Assembly: GCA_964057225.1 (NCBI GenBank)
Contig: CAXKVF010000072.1
Location: forward strand, 867,073 to 931,072
Direction: 5' to 3'
DNA length: 64,000 nt
Source: Auanema rhodensis
Lineage: Eukaryota; Nematoda; Chromadorea; Rhabditida; Rhabditidae
How positions within the stretch are numbered: position 1 is the stretch's first letter; every line of letters starts with the position of its first letter. Under the pieces are notes generated by a model. The model was not told the origin of the DNA, made no database searches, and worked only from the letters and a program-made list of their open reading frames with translations. Shown piece after piece: positions 39,598-53,678 of the stretch. A program made the translations under genes and the position numbers.

Positions 39598-41886
39598 CAA
39601 TATCAATAAAAATTTGTTTTTAGACTAATATGGACATGGGGAATCTAATTTTGAAAACCGCATCTCTTTATCTTTCGCGTGAAGCGAGTTACATACCAAG
39701 TGCACATCACGTGTACATTTAATTAGCATAAATTAAAGTTCACGTAATTTTCAAAGTCATGGTTACCATGCACCAATATCAATAAAAATTTGTTTTTAGA
39801 CTAATATGGACATGGGGAATCTAATTTTGAAAACCGCATCTCTTTATCTTTCACGTGAAGCGAGTTACATACCAAGTGCACATCACGTGTACATTTAATT
39901 AGCATAAATTAAAGTTCACGTAAATTTCAAAGTCATGGTTACCATGAAGCAATATCAATAAAAATTTGTTTTTAGACTAATATGGACATGGGGAATCTAA
40001 TTTTGAAAACCGCATCTCTTTATCTTTCGCGTGAAGCGAGTTACATACCAAGTGCACATCACGTGTACATTTAATTAGCATAAATTAAAGTTCACGTAAA
40101 TTTCAAAGTCATGGTTACCATGAAGCAATATCAATAAAAATTTGTTTTTAGACTAATATGGACATGGGGAATCTAATTTTGAAAACCGCATCTCTTTATC
40201 TTTCACGTGAAGCGAGTTACATACCAAGTGCCACATCACGTGTACATTTAATTAGCATAAATTAAAGTTCACGTAAATTTCAAAGTCATGGTTACCATGA
40301 AGCAATATCAATAAAAATTTGTTTTTAGACTAATATGGACATGGGGAATCTAATTTTGAAAACCGCATCTCTTTATCTTTCACGTGAAGCGAGTTACATA
40401 CCAAGTGCACATCACGTGTACATTTAATTAGCATAAATTAAAGTTCACGTAAATTTCAAAGTCATGGTTACCATGAACCAATATCAATAAAAATTTGTTT
40501 TTAGACTAATATGGACATGGGGAATCTAATTTTGAAAAATGCATCTCTTCATCTTTCACGTGAAGCGAGTTACATACCAAGTGCACATCACGTGTACATT
40601 TAATTAGCATAAATTAAAATTCACGTAAATTTCAAAGTCATGGTTACCATGCACCAATATCAATAAAAATTTGTTTTTAGACTAATATGGACATGGGGAA
40701 TCTAATTTTAAAAACCGCATCTCTTTATCTTTCACGTGAAGCGAGTTACATACCAAGTGCACATCACGTGTACATTTAATTAGCATAAATTAAAGTTCAC
40801 GTAAATATCAAAGTCATGGTTACCATGCACCAATATCAATAAAAATTTGTTTTTAGACTAATATGGACATGGGGAATCTAATTTTGAAAACCGCATCTCT
40901 TTATCTTTCACGTGAAGCGAGTTACATACCAAGTGCACATCACGTGTACATTTAATTAGCATAAATTAAAGTTCACGTAAATTTCAAAGTCATGGTTACC
41001 ATGAAGCAATATCAATAAAAATTTGTTTTTAGACTAATATGGACATGGGGAATCTAATTTTGAAAACCGCATCTCTTTATCTTTCACGTGAAGCGAGTTA
41101 CATACCAAGTGCACATCACGTGTACATTTAATTAGCATAAATTAAAGTTCACGTAAATTTCAAAGTCATGGTTACCATGAAGCAATATCAATAAAAATTT
41201 GTTTTTAGACTAATATGGACAGGGGGAATCTAATTTTGAAAACCGCATCTCTTTATCTTTCACGTGAAGCGAGTTACATACCAAGTGCACATCACGTGTA
41301 CATTTAATTAGCATAAATTAAAGTTCACGTAAATTTCAAAGTCATGGTTACCATGAAGCAATATCAATAAAAATTTGTTTTTAGACTAATATGGACATGG
41401 GGAATCTAATTTTGAAAACCGCATCTCTTTATCTTTCACGTGAAGCGAGTTACATACCAAGTGCACATCACGTGTACATTTAATTAGCATAAATTAAAGT
41501 TCACGTAAATTTCAAAGTCATGGTTACCATGAACCAATATCAATAAAAATTTGTTTTTAGACTAATATGGACATGGGGAATCTAATTTTGAAAACCGCAT
41601 CTCTTTATCTTTCACGTGAAGCGAGTTACATACCAAGTGCACATCACGTGTACATTTAATTAGCATAAATTAAAGTTCACGTAAATTTCAAAGTCATGGT
41701 TACCATGAAGCAATATCAATAAAAATTTGTTTTTAGACTAATATGGACATGGGGATTCTAATTTTGAAAACCGCATCTCTTTATCTTTCACGTGAAGCGA
41801 GTTACATACCAAGTGCACATCACGTGTACATTTAATTAGCATAAATTAAAGTTCACGTAAATTTCAAAGTCATGGTTACCATGAAC
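39598..41886 (+). repeat. 13-monomer HOR, copy 2 (M226-M238)
   Basis: Matches copy 1 in CACGTAATTTTC (39740), TCGCGTGAAG, the GTGCCACATC insertion (40230-40232), GAAAAATGC (40540), ATTTTAAAAACC, CGTAAATATC and GACAGGGGG. Private changes are few, for example ATTAAAATTC at about 40618 and TCGCGTG already in M226. The GGGGATTCTA marker is at 41751, one monomer later than expected from 39286, so one monomer has been gained or lost near the end of the unit. Confidence 0.92.
40230..40232. other. One-base insertion in GTGCAC (M229), shared with M216
   Basis: Identical to the insertion at 37941-37943, 2289 bp upstream, so inherited by duplication rather than arising twice. Confidence 0.92.
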
Positions 41887-42590
41887 TAATATCAATAAAA
41901 ATTTGTTTTTAGACTAATATGGACATGGGGAATCTAATTTTGAAAACCGCATCTCTTTATCTTTCACGTGAAGCGAGTTACATACCAAGTGCACATCACG
42001 TGTACATTTAATTAGCATAAATTAAAGTTCACGTAAATTTCAAAGTCATGGTTACCATGAACCAATATCAATAAAAATTTGTTTTTAGACTAATATGGAC
42101 ATGGGGAATCTAATTTTGGAAACCGCATCTCTTTATCTTTCACGTGAAGCGAGTTACATACCAAGTGCACATCACGTGTACATTTAATTAGCATAAATTA
42201 AAGTTCACGTAAATTTCAAAGTCATGGTTACCATTAACCAATATCAATAAAAATTTGTTTTTAGACTAATATGGACATGGGGAATCTAATTTTGAAAACC
42301 GCATCTCTTTATCTTTCACGTGAAGCGAGTTACATACCAAGTGCACATCACGTGTACATTTAATTAGCATAAATTAAAGTTCACGTAAATTTCAAAGTCA
42401 TGGTTACCATGCACCAATATCAATAAAAATTTGTTTTTAGACTAATATGGACATGGGGAATCTAATTTTGAAAACCGCATCTCTTTATCTTTCACGTGAA
42501 GCGAGTTACATACCAAGTGCACATCACGTGTACATTTAATTAGCATAAATTAAAGTTCACGTAAATTTCAAAGTCATGGTTACCATGAAC

Positions 42591-43470
42591 CAATATCAAT
42601 AAAAATTTGTTTTTAGACTAATATGGACATGGGGAATCTAATTTTGAAAACCGCATCTCTTCATCTTTCACGTGAAGCGAGTTACATACCAAGTGCACAT
42701 CACGTGTACATTTAATTAGCATAAATTAAAGTTCACGTAAATTTCAAAGTCATGGTTACCATGAACTAATATCAATAAAAATTTGTTTTTAGACTAATAT
42801 GGACATGGGGAATCTAATTTTGAAAACCGCATCTCTTTATCTTTCACGTGAAGCGAGTTACATACCAAGTGCACATCACGTGTACATTTAATTAGCATAA
42901 ATTAAAGTTCACGTAAATTTCAAAGTCATGGTTACCATGAAGCAATATCAATAAAAATTTGTTTTTAGACTAATATGGACATGGGGATTCTAATTTTGAA
43001 AACCGCATCTCTTTATCTTTCACGTGAAGCGAGTTACATACCAAGTGCACATCACGTGTACATTTAATTAGCATAAATTAAAGTTCACGTAAATTTCAAA
43101 GTCATGGTTACCATGAACTAATATCAATAAAAATTTGTTTTTAGACTAATATGGACATGGGGAATCTAATTTTGAAAACCGCATCTCTTTATCTTTCACG
43201 TGAAGCGAGTTACATACCAAGTGCACATCACGTGTACATTTAATTAGCATAAATTAAAGTTCACGTAAATTTCAAAGTCATGGTTACCATGAACCAATAT
43301 CAATAAAAATTTGTTTTTAGACTAATATGGACATGGGGAATCTAATTTTGAAAACCGCATCTCTTTATCTTTCACGTGAAGCGAGTTACATACCAAGTGC
43401 ACATCACGTGTACATTTAATTAGCATAAATTAAAGTTCACGTAAATTTCAAAGTCATGGTTACCATTAAC
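42591..43470 (+). repeat. 5-monomer HOR (M243-M247)
   Basis: Order: TCTTCATC; TAATATC start (GAACTAAT at 42761); GGGGATTCTA; TAATATC start (43113); consensus-like ending CCATTAAC (43463). The next unit begins with the same TCTTCATC monomer 880 bp downstream. Confidence 0.88.
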
Positions 43471-44702
43471 CAATATCAATAAAAATTTGTTTTTAGACTA
43501 ATATGGACATGGGGAATCTAATTTTGAAAACCGCATCTCTTCATCTTTCACGTGAAGCGAGTTACATACCAAGTGCACATCACGTGTACATTTAATTAGC
43601 ATAAATTAAAGTTCACGTAAATTTCAAAGTCATGGTTACCATGAACTAATATCAATAAAAATTTGTTTTTAGACTAATATGGACATGGGGAATCTAATTT
43701 TGAAAACCGCATCTCTTTATCTTTCACGTGAAGCGAGTTACATACCAAGTGCACATCACGTGTACATTTAATTAGCATAAATTAAAGTTCACGTAAATTT
43801 CAAAGTCATGGTTACCATGAACCAATATCAATAAAAATTTGTTTTTAGACTAATATGGACATGGGGATTCTAATTTTGAAAACCGCATCTCTTTATCTTT
43901 CACGTGAAGCGAGTTACATACCAAGTGCACATCACGTGTACATTTAATTAGCATAAATTAAAGTTCACGTAAATTTCAAAGTCATGGTTACCATGAACTA
44001 ATATCAATAAAAATTTGTTTTTAGACTAATATGGACATGGGGAATCTAATTTTGAAAACCGCATCTCTTTATCTTTCACGTGAAGCGAGTTACATACCAA
44101 GTGCACATCACGTGTACATTTAATTAGCATAAATTAAAGTTCACGTAAATTTCAAAGTCATGGTTACCATGAACCAATATCAATAAAAATTTGTTTTTAG
44201 ACTAATATGGACATGGGGATTCTAATTTTGAAAACCGCATCTCTTTATCTTTCACGTGAAGCGAGTTACATACCAAGTGCACATCACGTGTACATTTAAT
44301 TAGCATAAATTAAAGTTCACGTAAATTTCAAAGTCATGGTTACCATGAACTAATATCAATAAAAATTTGTTTTTAGACTAATATGGACATGGGGAATCTA
44401 ATTTTGAAAACCGCATCTCTTTATCTTTCACGTGAAGCGAGTTACATACCAAGTGCACATCACGTGTACATTTAATTAGCATAAATCAAAGTTCACGTAA
44501 ATTTCAAAGTCATGGTTACCATGAACCAATATCAATAAAAATTTGTTTTTAGACTAATATGGACATGGGGAATCTAATTTTGAAAACCGCATCTCTTTAT
44601 CTTTCACGTGAAGCGAGTTACATACCAAGTGCACATCACGTGTACATTTAATTAGCATAAATTAAAGTTCACGTAAATTTCAAAGTCATGGTTACCATTA
44701 AC
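43471..44702 (+). repeat. 7-monomer HOR variant (M248-M254)
   Basis: Same order as the 5-monomer unit but with the pair [GGGGATTCTA, TAATATC] present twice (GAACTAAT at 43641, 43993 and 44345), ending in a monomer with CCATTAAC (44695). The second TAATATC monomer of the extra pair carries ATAAATCAAAG (44481). The extra 352 bp can be explained by duplication of one dimer inside the unit. Confidence 0.85.
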
Positions 44703-45406
44703 CAATATCAATAAAAATTTGTTTTTAGACTAATATGGACATGGGGAATCTAATTTTGAAAACCGCATCTCTTCATCTTTCACGTGAAGCGAGTTACATA
44801 CCAAGTGCACATCACGTGTACATTTAATTAGCATAAATTAAAGTTCACGTAAATTTCAAAGTCATGGTTACCATGAACTAATATCAATAAAAATTTGTTT
44901 TTAGACTAATATGGACATGGGGAATCTAATTTTGAAAACCGCATCTCTTTATCTTTCACGTGAAGCGAGTTACATACCAAGTGCACATCACGTGTACATT
45001 TAATTAGCATAAATTAAAGTTCACGTAAATTTCAAAGTCATGGTTACCATGAACCAATATCAATAAAAATTTGTTTTTAGACTAATATGGACATGGGGAA
45101 TCTAATTTTGAAAACCGCATCTCTTTATCTTTCACGTGAAGCGAGTTACATACCAAGTGCACATCACGTGTACATTTAATTAGCATAAATTAAAGTTCAC
45201 GTAAATTTCAAAGTCATGGTTACCATGAACTAATATCAATAAAAATTTGTTTTTAGACTAATATGGACATGGGGAATCTAATTTTGAAAACCGCATCTCT
45301 TTATCTTTCACGTGAAGCGAGTTACATACCAAGTGCACATCACGTGTACATTTAATTAGCATAAATCAAAGTTCACGTAAATTTCAAAGTCATGGTTACC
45401 ATGAAC
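44703..45406 (+). repeat. Truncated 5/7-monomer HOR (M255-M258)
   Basis: M255 TCTTCATC; M256 TAATATC (44873); M257 without GGGGATT; M258 TAATATC (45225) with ATAAATCAAAG (45361), which matches M253 at an 880-bp offset. The unit then changes to a 3-monomer pattern. Confidence 0.8.
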
Positions 45407-45582
45407 CAATATCAATAAAAATTTGTTTTTAGACTAATATGGACATGGGGAATCTAATTTTGAAAACCGCATCTCTTTATCTTTCACGTGAAGCGAGTTA
45501 CATACCAAGTGCACATCACGTGTACATTTAATTAGCATAAATTAAAGTTCACGTAAATTTCAAAGTCATGGTTACCATGAAC

Positions 45583-46638
45583 CAATATTAATAAAAATTT
45601 GTTTTTAGACTAATATGGACATGGGGATTCTAATTTTGAAAACCGCACCTCTTTATCTTTCACGTGAAGCGAGTTACATACCAAGTGCACATCACGTGTA
45701 CATTTAATTAGCATAAATTAAAGTTCACGTAAATTTCAAAGTCATGGTTACCATGAACCAATATCAATAAAAATTTGTTTTTAGACTAATATGGACATGG
45801 GGATTCTAATTTTGAAAACCGCATCTCTTTATCTTTCACGTGAAGCAAGTTACATACCAAGTGCACATCACGTGTACATTTAATTAGCATAAATTAAAGT
45901 TCACGTAAATTTCAAAGTCATGGTTACCATGAACCAATATCAATAAAAATTTGTTTTTAGACTAATATGGACATGGGGAATCTAATTTTGAAAACCGCAT
46001 CTCTTTATCTTTCACGTGAAGCGAGTTACATACCAAGTGCACATCACGTGTACATTTAATTAGCATAAATTAAAGTTCACGTAAATTTCAAAGTCATGGT
46101 TACCATGAACCAATATTAATAAAAATTTGTTTTTAGACTAATATGGACATGGGGATTCTAATTTTGAAAACCGCACCTCTTTATCTTTCACGTGAAGCGA
46201 GTTACATACCAAGTGCACATCACGTGTACATTTAATTAGCATAAATTAAAGTTCACGTAAATTTCAAAGTCATGGTTACCATGAACCAATATCAATAAAA
46301 ATTTGTTTTTAGACTAATATGGACATGGGGATTCTAATTTTGAAAACCGCATCTCTTTATCTTTCACGTGAAGCGAGTTACATACCAAGTGCACATCACG
46401 TGTACATTTAATTAGCATAAATTAAAGTTCACGTAAATTTCAAAGTCATGGTTACCATGAACTAATATCAATAAAAATTTGTTTTTAGACTAATATGGAC
46501 ATGGGGAATCTAATTTTGAAAACCGCATCTTTTTATCTTTCACGTGAAGCGAGTTACATACCAAGTGCACATCACGTGTACATTTAATTAGCATAAATTA
46601 AAGTTCACGTAAATTTCAAAGTCATGGTTACCATGAAC
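45583..46638 (+). repeat. 3-monomer repeat (M260-M262 and M263-M265)
   Basis: M260 and M263 share CAATATTAAT, GGGGATTCTA and GCACCTC, 528 bp apart; M261 and M264 both have GGGGATTCTA. M261 has a private GAAGCAAG change and M265 has TAATATC plus ATCTTTTTATC. M267 (46815) carries GGGGATTCTA with GCACCTC once more. Confidence 0.8.
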
Positions 46639-46990
46639 CAATATCAATAAAAATTTGTTTTTAGACTAATATGGACATGGGGAATCTAATTTTGAAAACC
46701 GCATCTCTTTATCTTTCACGTGAAACGAGTTACATACCAAGTGCACATCACGTGTACATTTAATTAGCATAAATTAAAGTTCACGTAAATTTCAAAGTCA
46801 TGGTTACCATGAACCAATATCAATAAAAATTTGTTTTTAGACTAATATGGACATGGGGATTCTAATTTTGAAAACCGCACCTCTTTATCTTTCACGTGAA
46901 GCGAGTTACATACCAAGTGCACATCACGTGTACATTTAATTAGCATAAATTAAAGTTCACGTAAATTTCAAAGTCATGGTTACCATGAAG

Positions 46991-49900
46991 CAATATCAAT
47001 AAAAATTTGTTTTTAGACTAATATGGACATGGGGAATCTAATTTTGAAAACCGCATCTCTTTATCTTTCACGTGAAGCGAGTTACATACCAAGTGCACAT
47101 CACGTGTACATTTAATTAGCATAAATTAAAGTTCACGTAAATTTCAAAGTCATGGTTACCATGAACCAATATCAATAAAAATTTGTTTTTAGACTAATAT
47201 GGACATGGGGAATCTAATTTTGAAAACCGCATCTCTTTATCTTTCACGTGAAGCGAGTTACATACCAAGTGCACATCACGTGTACATTTAATTAGCATAA
47301 ATTAAAGTTCACGTAAATTTCAAAGTCATGGTTACCATGAAGCAATATCAATAAAAATTTGTTTTTAGACTAATATGGACATGGGGAATCTAATTTTGAA
47401 AACCGCATCTCTTTATCTTTCACGTGAAGCGAGTTACATACCAAGTGCACATCACGTGTACATTTAATTAGCATTAATTAAAGTTCACGTAAATTTCAAA
47501 GTCATGGTTACCATGAACCAATATCAATAAAAATTTGTTTTTAGACTAATATGGACATGGGGAATCTAATTTTGAAAACCGCATCTCTTTAGCTTTCACG
47601 TGAAGCGAGTTACATACCAAGTGCACATCACGTGTACATTTAATTAGCATAAATTAAAGTTCACGTAAATTTCAAAGTCATGGTTACCATGAAGCAATAT
47701 CAATAAAAATTTGTTTTTAGACTAATATGGACATGGGGAATCTAATTTTGAAAACCGCATCTCTTTATCTTTCACGTGAAGCGAGTTACATACCAAGTGC
47801 ACATCACGTGTACATTTAATTAGCATAAATTAAAGTTCACGTAAATTTCAAAGTCATGGTTACCATGAACCAATATCAATAAAAATTTGTTTTTAGACTA
47901 ATATGGACTAGGGGAATCTAATTTTGAAAACCGCATCTCTTTATCTTTCACGTGAAGCGAGTTACATACCAAGTGCACATCACGTGTACATTTAATTAGC
48001 ATAAATTGAAGTTCACGTAAATTTCAAAGTCATGGTTACCATGCACCAATATCAATAAAAATTTGTTTTTAGACTAATATGGACATGGGGAATCTAATTT
48101 TGAAAACCGCATCTCTTTATCTTTCACGTGAAGCGAGTTACATACCAAGTGCACATCACGTGTACATTTAATTAGCATAAATTAAAGTTCACGTAAATTT
48201 CAAAGTCATGGTTACCATGAACCAATATCAATAAAAATTTGTTTTGAGACTAATATGGACATGGGGAATCTAATTTTGAAAACCGCATCTCTTTATCTTT
48301 CACGTGAAGCGAGTTACATACCAAGTGCACATCACGTGTACATTTAATTAGCATAAATTAAAGTTCACGTAAATTTCAAAGTCATGGTTACCATGCACCA
48401 ATATCAATAAAAATTTGTTTTTAGACTAATATGGACATGGGGAATCTAATTTTGAAAACCGCATCTCTTTATCTTTCACGTGAAGCGAGTTACATACCAA
48501 GTGCACATCACGTGTACATTTAATTAGCATAAATTAAAGTTCACGTAAATTTCAAAGTCATGGTTACCATGAAGCAATATCAATAAAAATTTGTTTTTAG
48601 ACTAATATGGACATGGGGAATCTAATTTTGAAAACCGCATCTCTTTATCTTTCACGTGAAGCGAGTTACATACCAAGTGCACATCACGTGTACATTTAAT
48701 TAGCATAAATTAAAGTTCACGTAAATTTCAAAGTCATGGTTACCATGAAGCAATATCAATAAAAATTTGTTTTTAGACTAATATGGACATGGGGAATCTA
48801 ATTTTGAAAACCGCATCTCTTTATCTTTCACGTGAAGCGAGTTACATACCAAGTGCACATCACGTGTACATTTAATTAGCATAAATTAAAGTTCACGTAA
48901 ATTTCAAAGTCATGGTTACCATGAAGTAATATCAATAAAAATTTGTTTTTAGACTAATATGGACATGGGGAATCTAATTTTGAAAACCGCATCTTTTTAT
49001 CTTTCACGTGAAGCGAGTTACATACCAAGTGCACATCACGTGTACATTTAATTAGCATAAATTAAAGTTCACGTAAATTTCAAAGTCATGGTTACCATGC
49101 ACCAATATCAATAAAAATTTGTTTTTAGACTAATATGGACATGGGGAATCTAATTTTGAAAACCGCATCTCTTTATCTTTCACGTGAAGCGAGTTACATA
49201 CCAAGTGCACATCACGTGTACATTTAATTAGCATAAATTAAAGTTCACGTAAATTTCAAAGTCATGGTTACCATGAAGCAATATCAATAAAAATTTGTTT
49301 TTAGACTAATATGGACATGGGGAATCTAATTTTGAAAACCGCATCTCTTTATCTTTCACGTGAAGCGAGTTACATACCAAGTGCACATCACGTGTACATT
49401 TAATTAGCATAAATTAAAGTTCACGTAAAATTCAAAGTCATGGTTACCATGAACCAATATCAATAAAAATTTGTTTTTAGACTAATATGGACATGGGGAA
49501 TCTAATTTTGAAAACCGCATCTCTTTATCTTTCACGTGAAGCGAGTTACATACCAAGTGCACATCACGTGTACATTTAATTAGCATAAATTAAAGTTCAC
49601 GTAAATTTCAAAGTCATGGTTACCATGAAGCAATATCAATAAAAATTTGTTTTTAGACTAATATGGACATGGGGAATCTAATTTTGAAAACCGCATCTCT
49701 TTATCTTTCACGTGAAGCGAGTTACATACCAAGTGCACATCACGTGTACATTTAATTAGCATAAATTAAAGTTCACGTAAATTTCAAAGTCATGGTTACC
49801 ATGAAGCAATATCAATAAAAATTTGTTTTTAGACTAATATGGACATGGGGAATCTAATTTTGAAAACCGCATCTCTTTATCTTTCACGTGAAGCGAGTTA

Positions 49901-50334
49901 CATACCAAGTGCACATCACGTGTACATTTAATTAGCATAAATTAAAGTTCACGTAAATTTCAAAGTCATGGTTACCATGAAGCAATATCAATAAAAATTT
50001 GTTTTTAGACTAATATGGACATGGGGAATCTAATTTTGAAAACCGCATCTCTTTATCTTTCACGTGAAGCGAGTTACATACCAAGTGCACATCACGTGTA
50101 CATTTAATTAGCATAAATTAAAGTTCACGTAAATTTCAAAGTCATGGTTACCATGAACCAATATCAATAAAAATTTGTTTTTAGACTGATATGGACATGG
50201 GGAATCTAATTTTGAAAACCGCATTTCTTTATCTTTCACGTGAAGCGAGTTACATACCAAGTGCACATCACGTGTACATTTAATTAGCATAAATTAAAGT
50301 TCACGTAAAATTCAAAGTCATGGTTACCATGAAC
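46991..50334 (+). repeat. Irregular stretch M268-M286
   Basis: No clear HOR. Ends are mostly GAAG with some GAAC and GCAC. Private changes include CTTTAGCTTTC (47591), GACTAGGGG with AAATTGAAG in M273, TTTGAGAC (48241) and GAAGTAAT before M279, which has ATCTTTTTATC. M281 carries A152. M286 carries GACTGAT with T67 and A152, the only full return of the zone A subtype on this side. Confidence 0.75.
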
Positions 50335-53300
50335 CAATATCAATAAAAATTTGTTTTTAGACTAATATGGACATGGGGAATCTAATTTTGAAAACCGCAT
50401 CTCTTTATCTTTCACGTGAAGCGAGTTACATACCAAGTGCACATCACGTGTACATTTAATTAGCATAAATTAAAGTTCACGTAAATTTCAAAGTCATGGT
50501 TGCCATGAAGCAATATCAATAAAAATTTGTTTTTAGACTAATATGGACATGGGGAATCTAATTTTGAAAACCGCATCTCTTTATCTTTCACGTGAAGCGA
50601 GTTACATACCAAGTGCACATCACGTGTACATTTAATTAGCATGAATTAAAGTTCACGTAAATTTCAAAGTCATGGTTACCATGAACCAATATCAATAAAA
50701 ATTTGTTTTTAGACTAATATGGACATGGGGAATCTAATTTTGAAAACCGCATCTCTTTATCTTTCACGTGAAGCGAGTTACATACCAAGTGCACATCACG
50801 TGTACATTTAATTAGCATAAATTAAAGTTCACGTAAATTTCAAAGTCATGGTTACCATGAACCAATATCAATAAAAATTTGTTTTTAGACTAATATGGAC
50901 ATGGGGAATCTAATTTTGAAAACCGCATCTCTTTATCTTTCACGTGAAGCGAGTTACATACCAAGTGCACATCACGTGTACATTTAATTAGCATAAATTA
51001 AAGTTCACGTAAATTTCAAAGTCATGGTTACCATGCACCAATATCAATAAAAATTTGTTTTTAGACTAATATGGACATGGGGAATCTAATTTTGAAAACC
51101 GCATCTCTTTATCTTTCACGTGAAGCGAGTTACATACCAAGTGCACATCACGTGTACATTTAATTAGCATAAATTAAAGTTCACGTAAATTTCAAAGTCA
51201 TGGTTACCATGCACCAATATCAATAAAAATTTGTTTTTAGACTAATATGGACATGGGGAATCTAATTTTGAAAACCGCATCTCTTTATCTTTCACGTGAA
51301 GCGAGTTACATACCAAGTGCACATCACGTGTACATTTAATTAGCATAAATTAAAGTTCACGTAAATTTCAAAGTCATGGTTACCATGAAGCAATATCAAT
51401 AAAAATTTGTTTTTAGACTAATATGGACATGAGGAATCTAATTTTGAAAACCGCATCTCTTTATCTTTCACGTGAAGCGAGTTACATACCAAGTGCACAT
51501 CACGTGTACATTTAATTAGCATAAATTAAAGTTCACGTAAATTTCAAAGTCATGGTTACCATGAACCAATATCAATAAAAATTTGTTTTTAGACTAATAT
51601 GGACATGGGGAATCTAATTTTGAAAACCGCATCTCTTTATCTTTCACGTGAAGCGAGTTACATACCAAGTGCACATCACGTGTACATTTAATTAGCATAA
51701 ATTAAAGTTCACGTAAATTTCAAAGTCATGGTTACCATGAAGCAATATCAATAAAAATTTGTTTTTAGACTAATATGGACATGGGGAATCTAATTTTGAA
51801 AACCGCATCTCTTTATCTTTCACGTGAAGCGAGTTACATACCAAGTGCACATCACGTGTACATTTAATTAGCATAAATTAAAGTTCACGTAAAATTCAAA
51901 GTCATGGTTACCATGAACCAATATCAATAAAAATTTGTTTTTAGACTAATATGGACATGGGAAATCTAATTTTGAGAACCGCATCTCTTTATCTTTCACG
52001 TGAAGCGAGTTACATACCAAGTGCACATCACGTGTACATTTAATTAGCATAAATTAAAGTTCACGTAAATTTCAAAGTCATGGTTGCCATGAAGCAATAT
52101 CAATAAAAATTTGTTTTTAGACTAATATGGACATGGGGAATCTAATTTTGAAAACCGCATCTCTTTATCTTTCACGTGAAGCGAGTTACATACCAAGTGC
52201 ACATCACGTGTACATTTAATTAGCATGAATTAAAGTTCACGTAAATTTCAAAGTCATGGTTACCATGAACCAATATCAATAAAAATTTGTTTTTAGACTA
52301 ATATGGACATGGGGAATCTAATTTTGAAAACCGCATCTCTTTATCTTTCACGTGAAGCGAGTTACATACCAAGTGCACATCACGTGTACATTTAATTAGC
52401 ATAAATTAAAGTTCACGTAAATTTCAAAGTCATGGTTACCATGAACCAATATCAATAAAAATTTGTTTTTAGACTAATATGGACATGGGGAATCTAATTT
52501 TGAAAACCGCATCTCTTTATCTTTCACGTGAAGCGAGTTACATACCAAGTGCACATCACGTGTACATTTAATTAGCATAAATTAAAGTTCACGTAAATTT
52601 CAAAGTCATGGTTACCATGCACCAATATCAATAAAAATTTGTTTTTAGACTAATATGGACATGGGGAATCTAATTTTGAAAACCGCATCTCTTTATCTTT
52701 CACGTGAAGCGAGTTACATACCAAGTGCACATCACGTGTACATTTAATTAGCATAAATTAAAGTTCACGTAAATTTCAAAGTCATGGTTACCATGCACCA
52801 ATATCAATAAAAATTTGTTTTTAGACTAATATGGACATGGGGAATCTAATTTTGAAAACCGCATCTCTTTATCTTTCACGTGAAGCGAGTTACATACCAA
52901 GTGCACATCACGTGTACATTTAATTAGCATAAATTAAAGTTCACGTAAATTTCAAAGTCATGGTTACCATGAACCAATATCAATAAAAATTTGTTTTTAG
53001 ACTAATATGGACATGGGGAATCTAATTTTGAAAACCGCATCTCTTTATCTTTCACGTGAAGCGAGTTACATACCAAGTGCACATCACGTGTACATTTAAT
53101 TAGCATAAATTAAAGTTCACGTAAATTTCAAAGTCATGGTTACCATGAAGCAATATCAATAAAAATTTGTTTTTAGACTAATATGGACATGGGGAATCTA
53201 ATTTTGAAAACCGCATCTCTTTATCTTTCACGTGAAGCGAGTTACATACCAAGTGCACATCACGTGTACATTTAATTAGCATAAATTAAAGTTCACGTAA

Positions 53301-53678
53301 ATTTCAAAGTCATGGTTACCATGAAGCAATATCAATAAAAATTTGTTTTTAGACTAATATGGACATGGGGAATCTAATTTTGAAAACCGCATTTCTTTAT
53401 CTTTCACGTGAAGCGAGTTACATACCAAGTGCACATCACGTGTACATTTAATTAGCATAAATTAAAGTTCACGTAAATTTCAAAGTCATGGTTACCATGA
53501 ACCAATATCAAAAAAAATTAGTTTTTAGACTAATATGGACATGGGGAATCTAATTTTGAAAACCGCATTTCTTTATCTTTCACGTGAAGCGAGTTACATA
53601 CCAAGTGCACATCACGTGTACATTTAATTAGCATAAATTAAAGTTCACGTAAATTTCAAAGTCATGGTTACCATGAAG
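50335..53678 (+). repeat. Early forms of the zone H module (M287-M305)
   Basis: TGGTTGCCATGAAG (50501 and 52085) followed by a CATGAATT monomer, a GAAC monomer and GCAC monomers occurs twice, nine monomers apart. CATGAGG is present only in the first (51431). M304-M305 introduce T67 without A152 and CAAAAAAAATTAG at about 53509. M296 has GGGAAATC and TTTTGAGAACC. Confidence 0.78.

Noticed and set aside
50108-50290. Near-identical 60-residue minus-strand open reading frame (one K to Q difference)
   Set aside because: Here an independent change, GACTGAT, turns the same TAG stop into CAG. Satellite sequence, not a gene.
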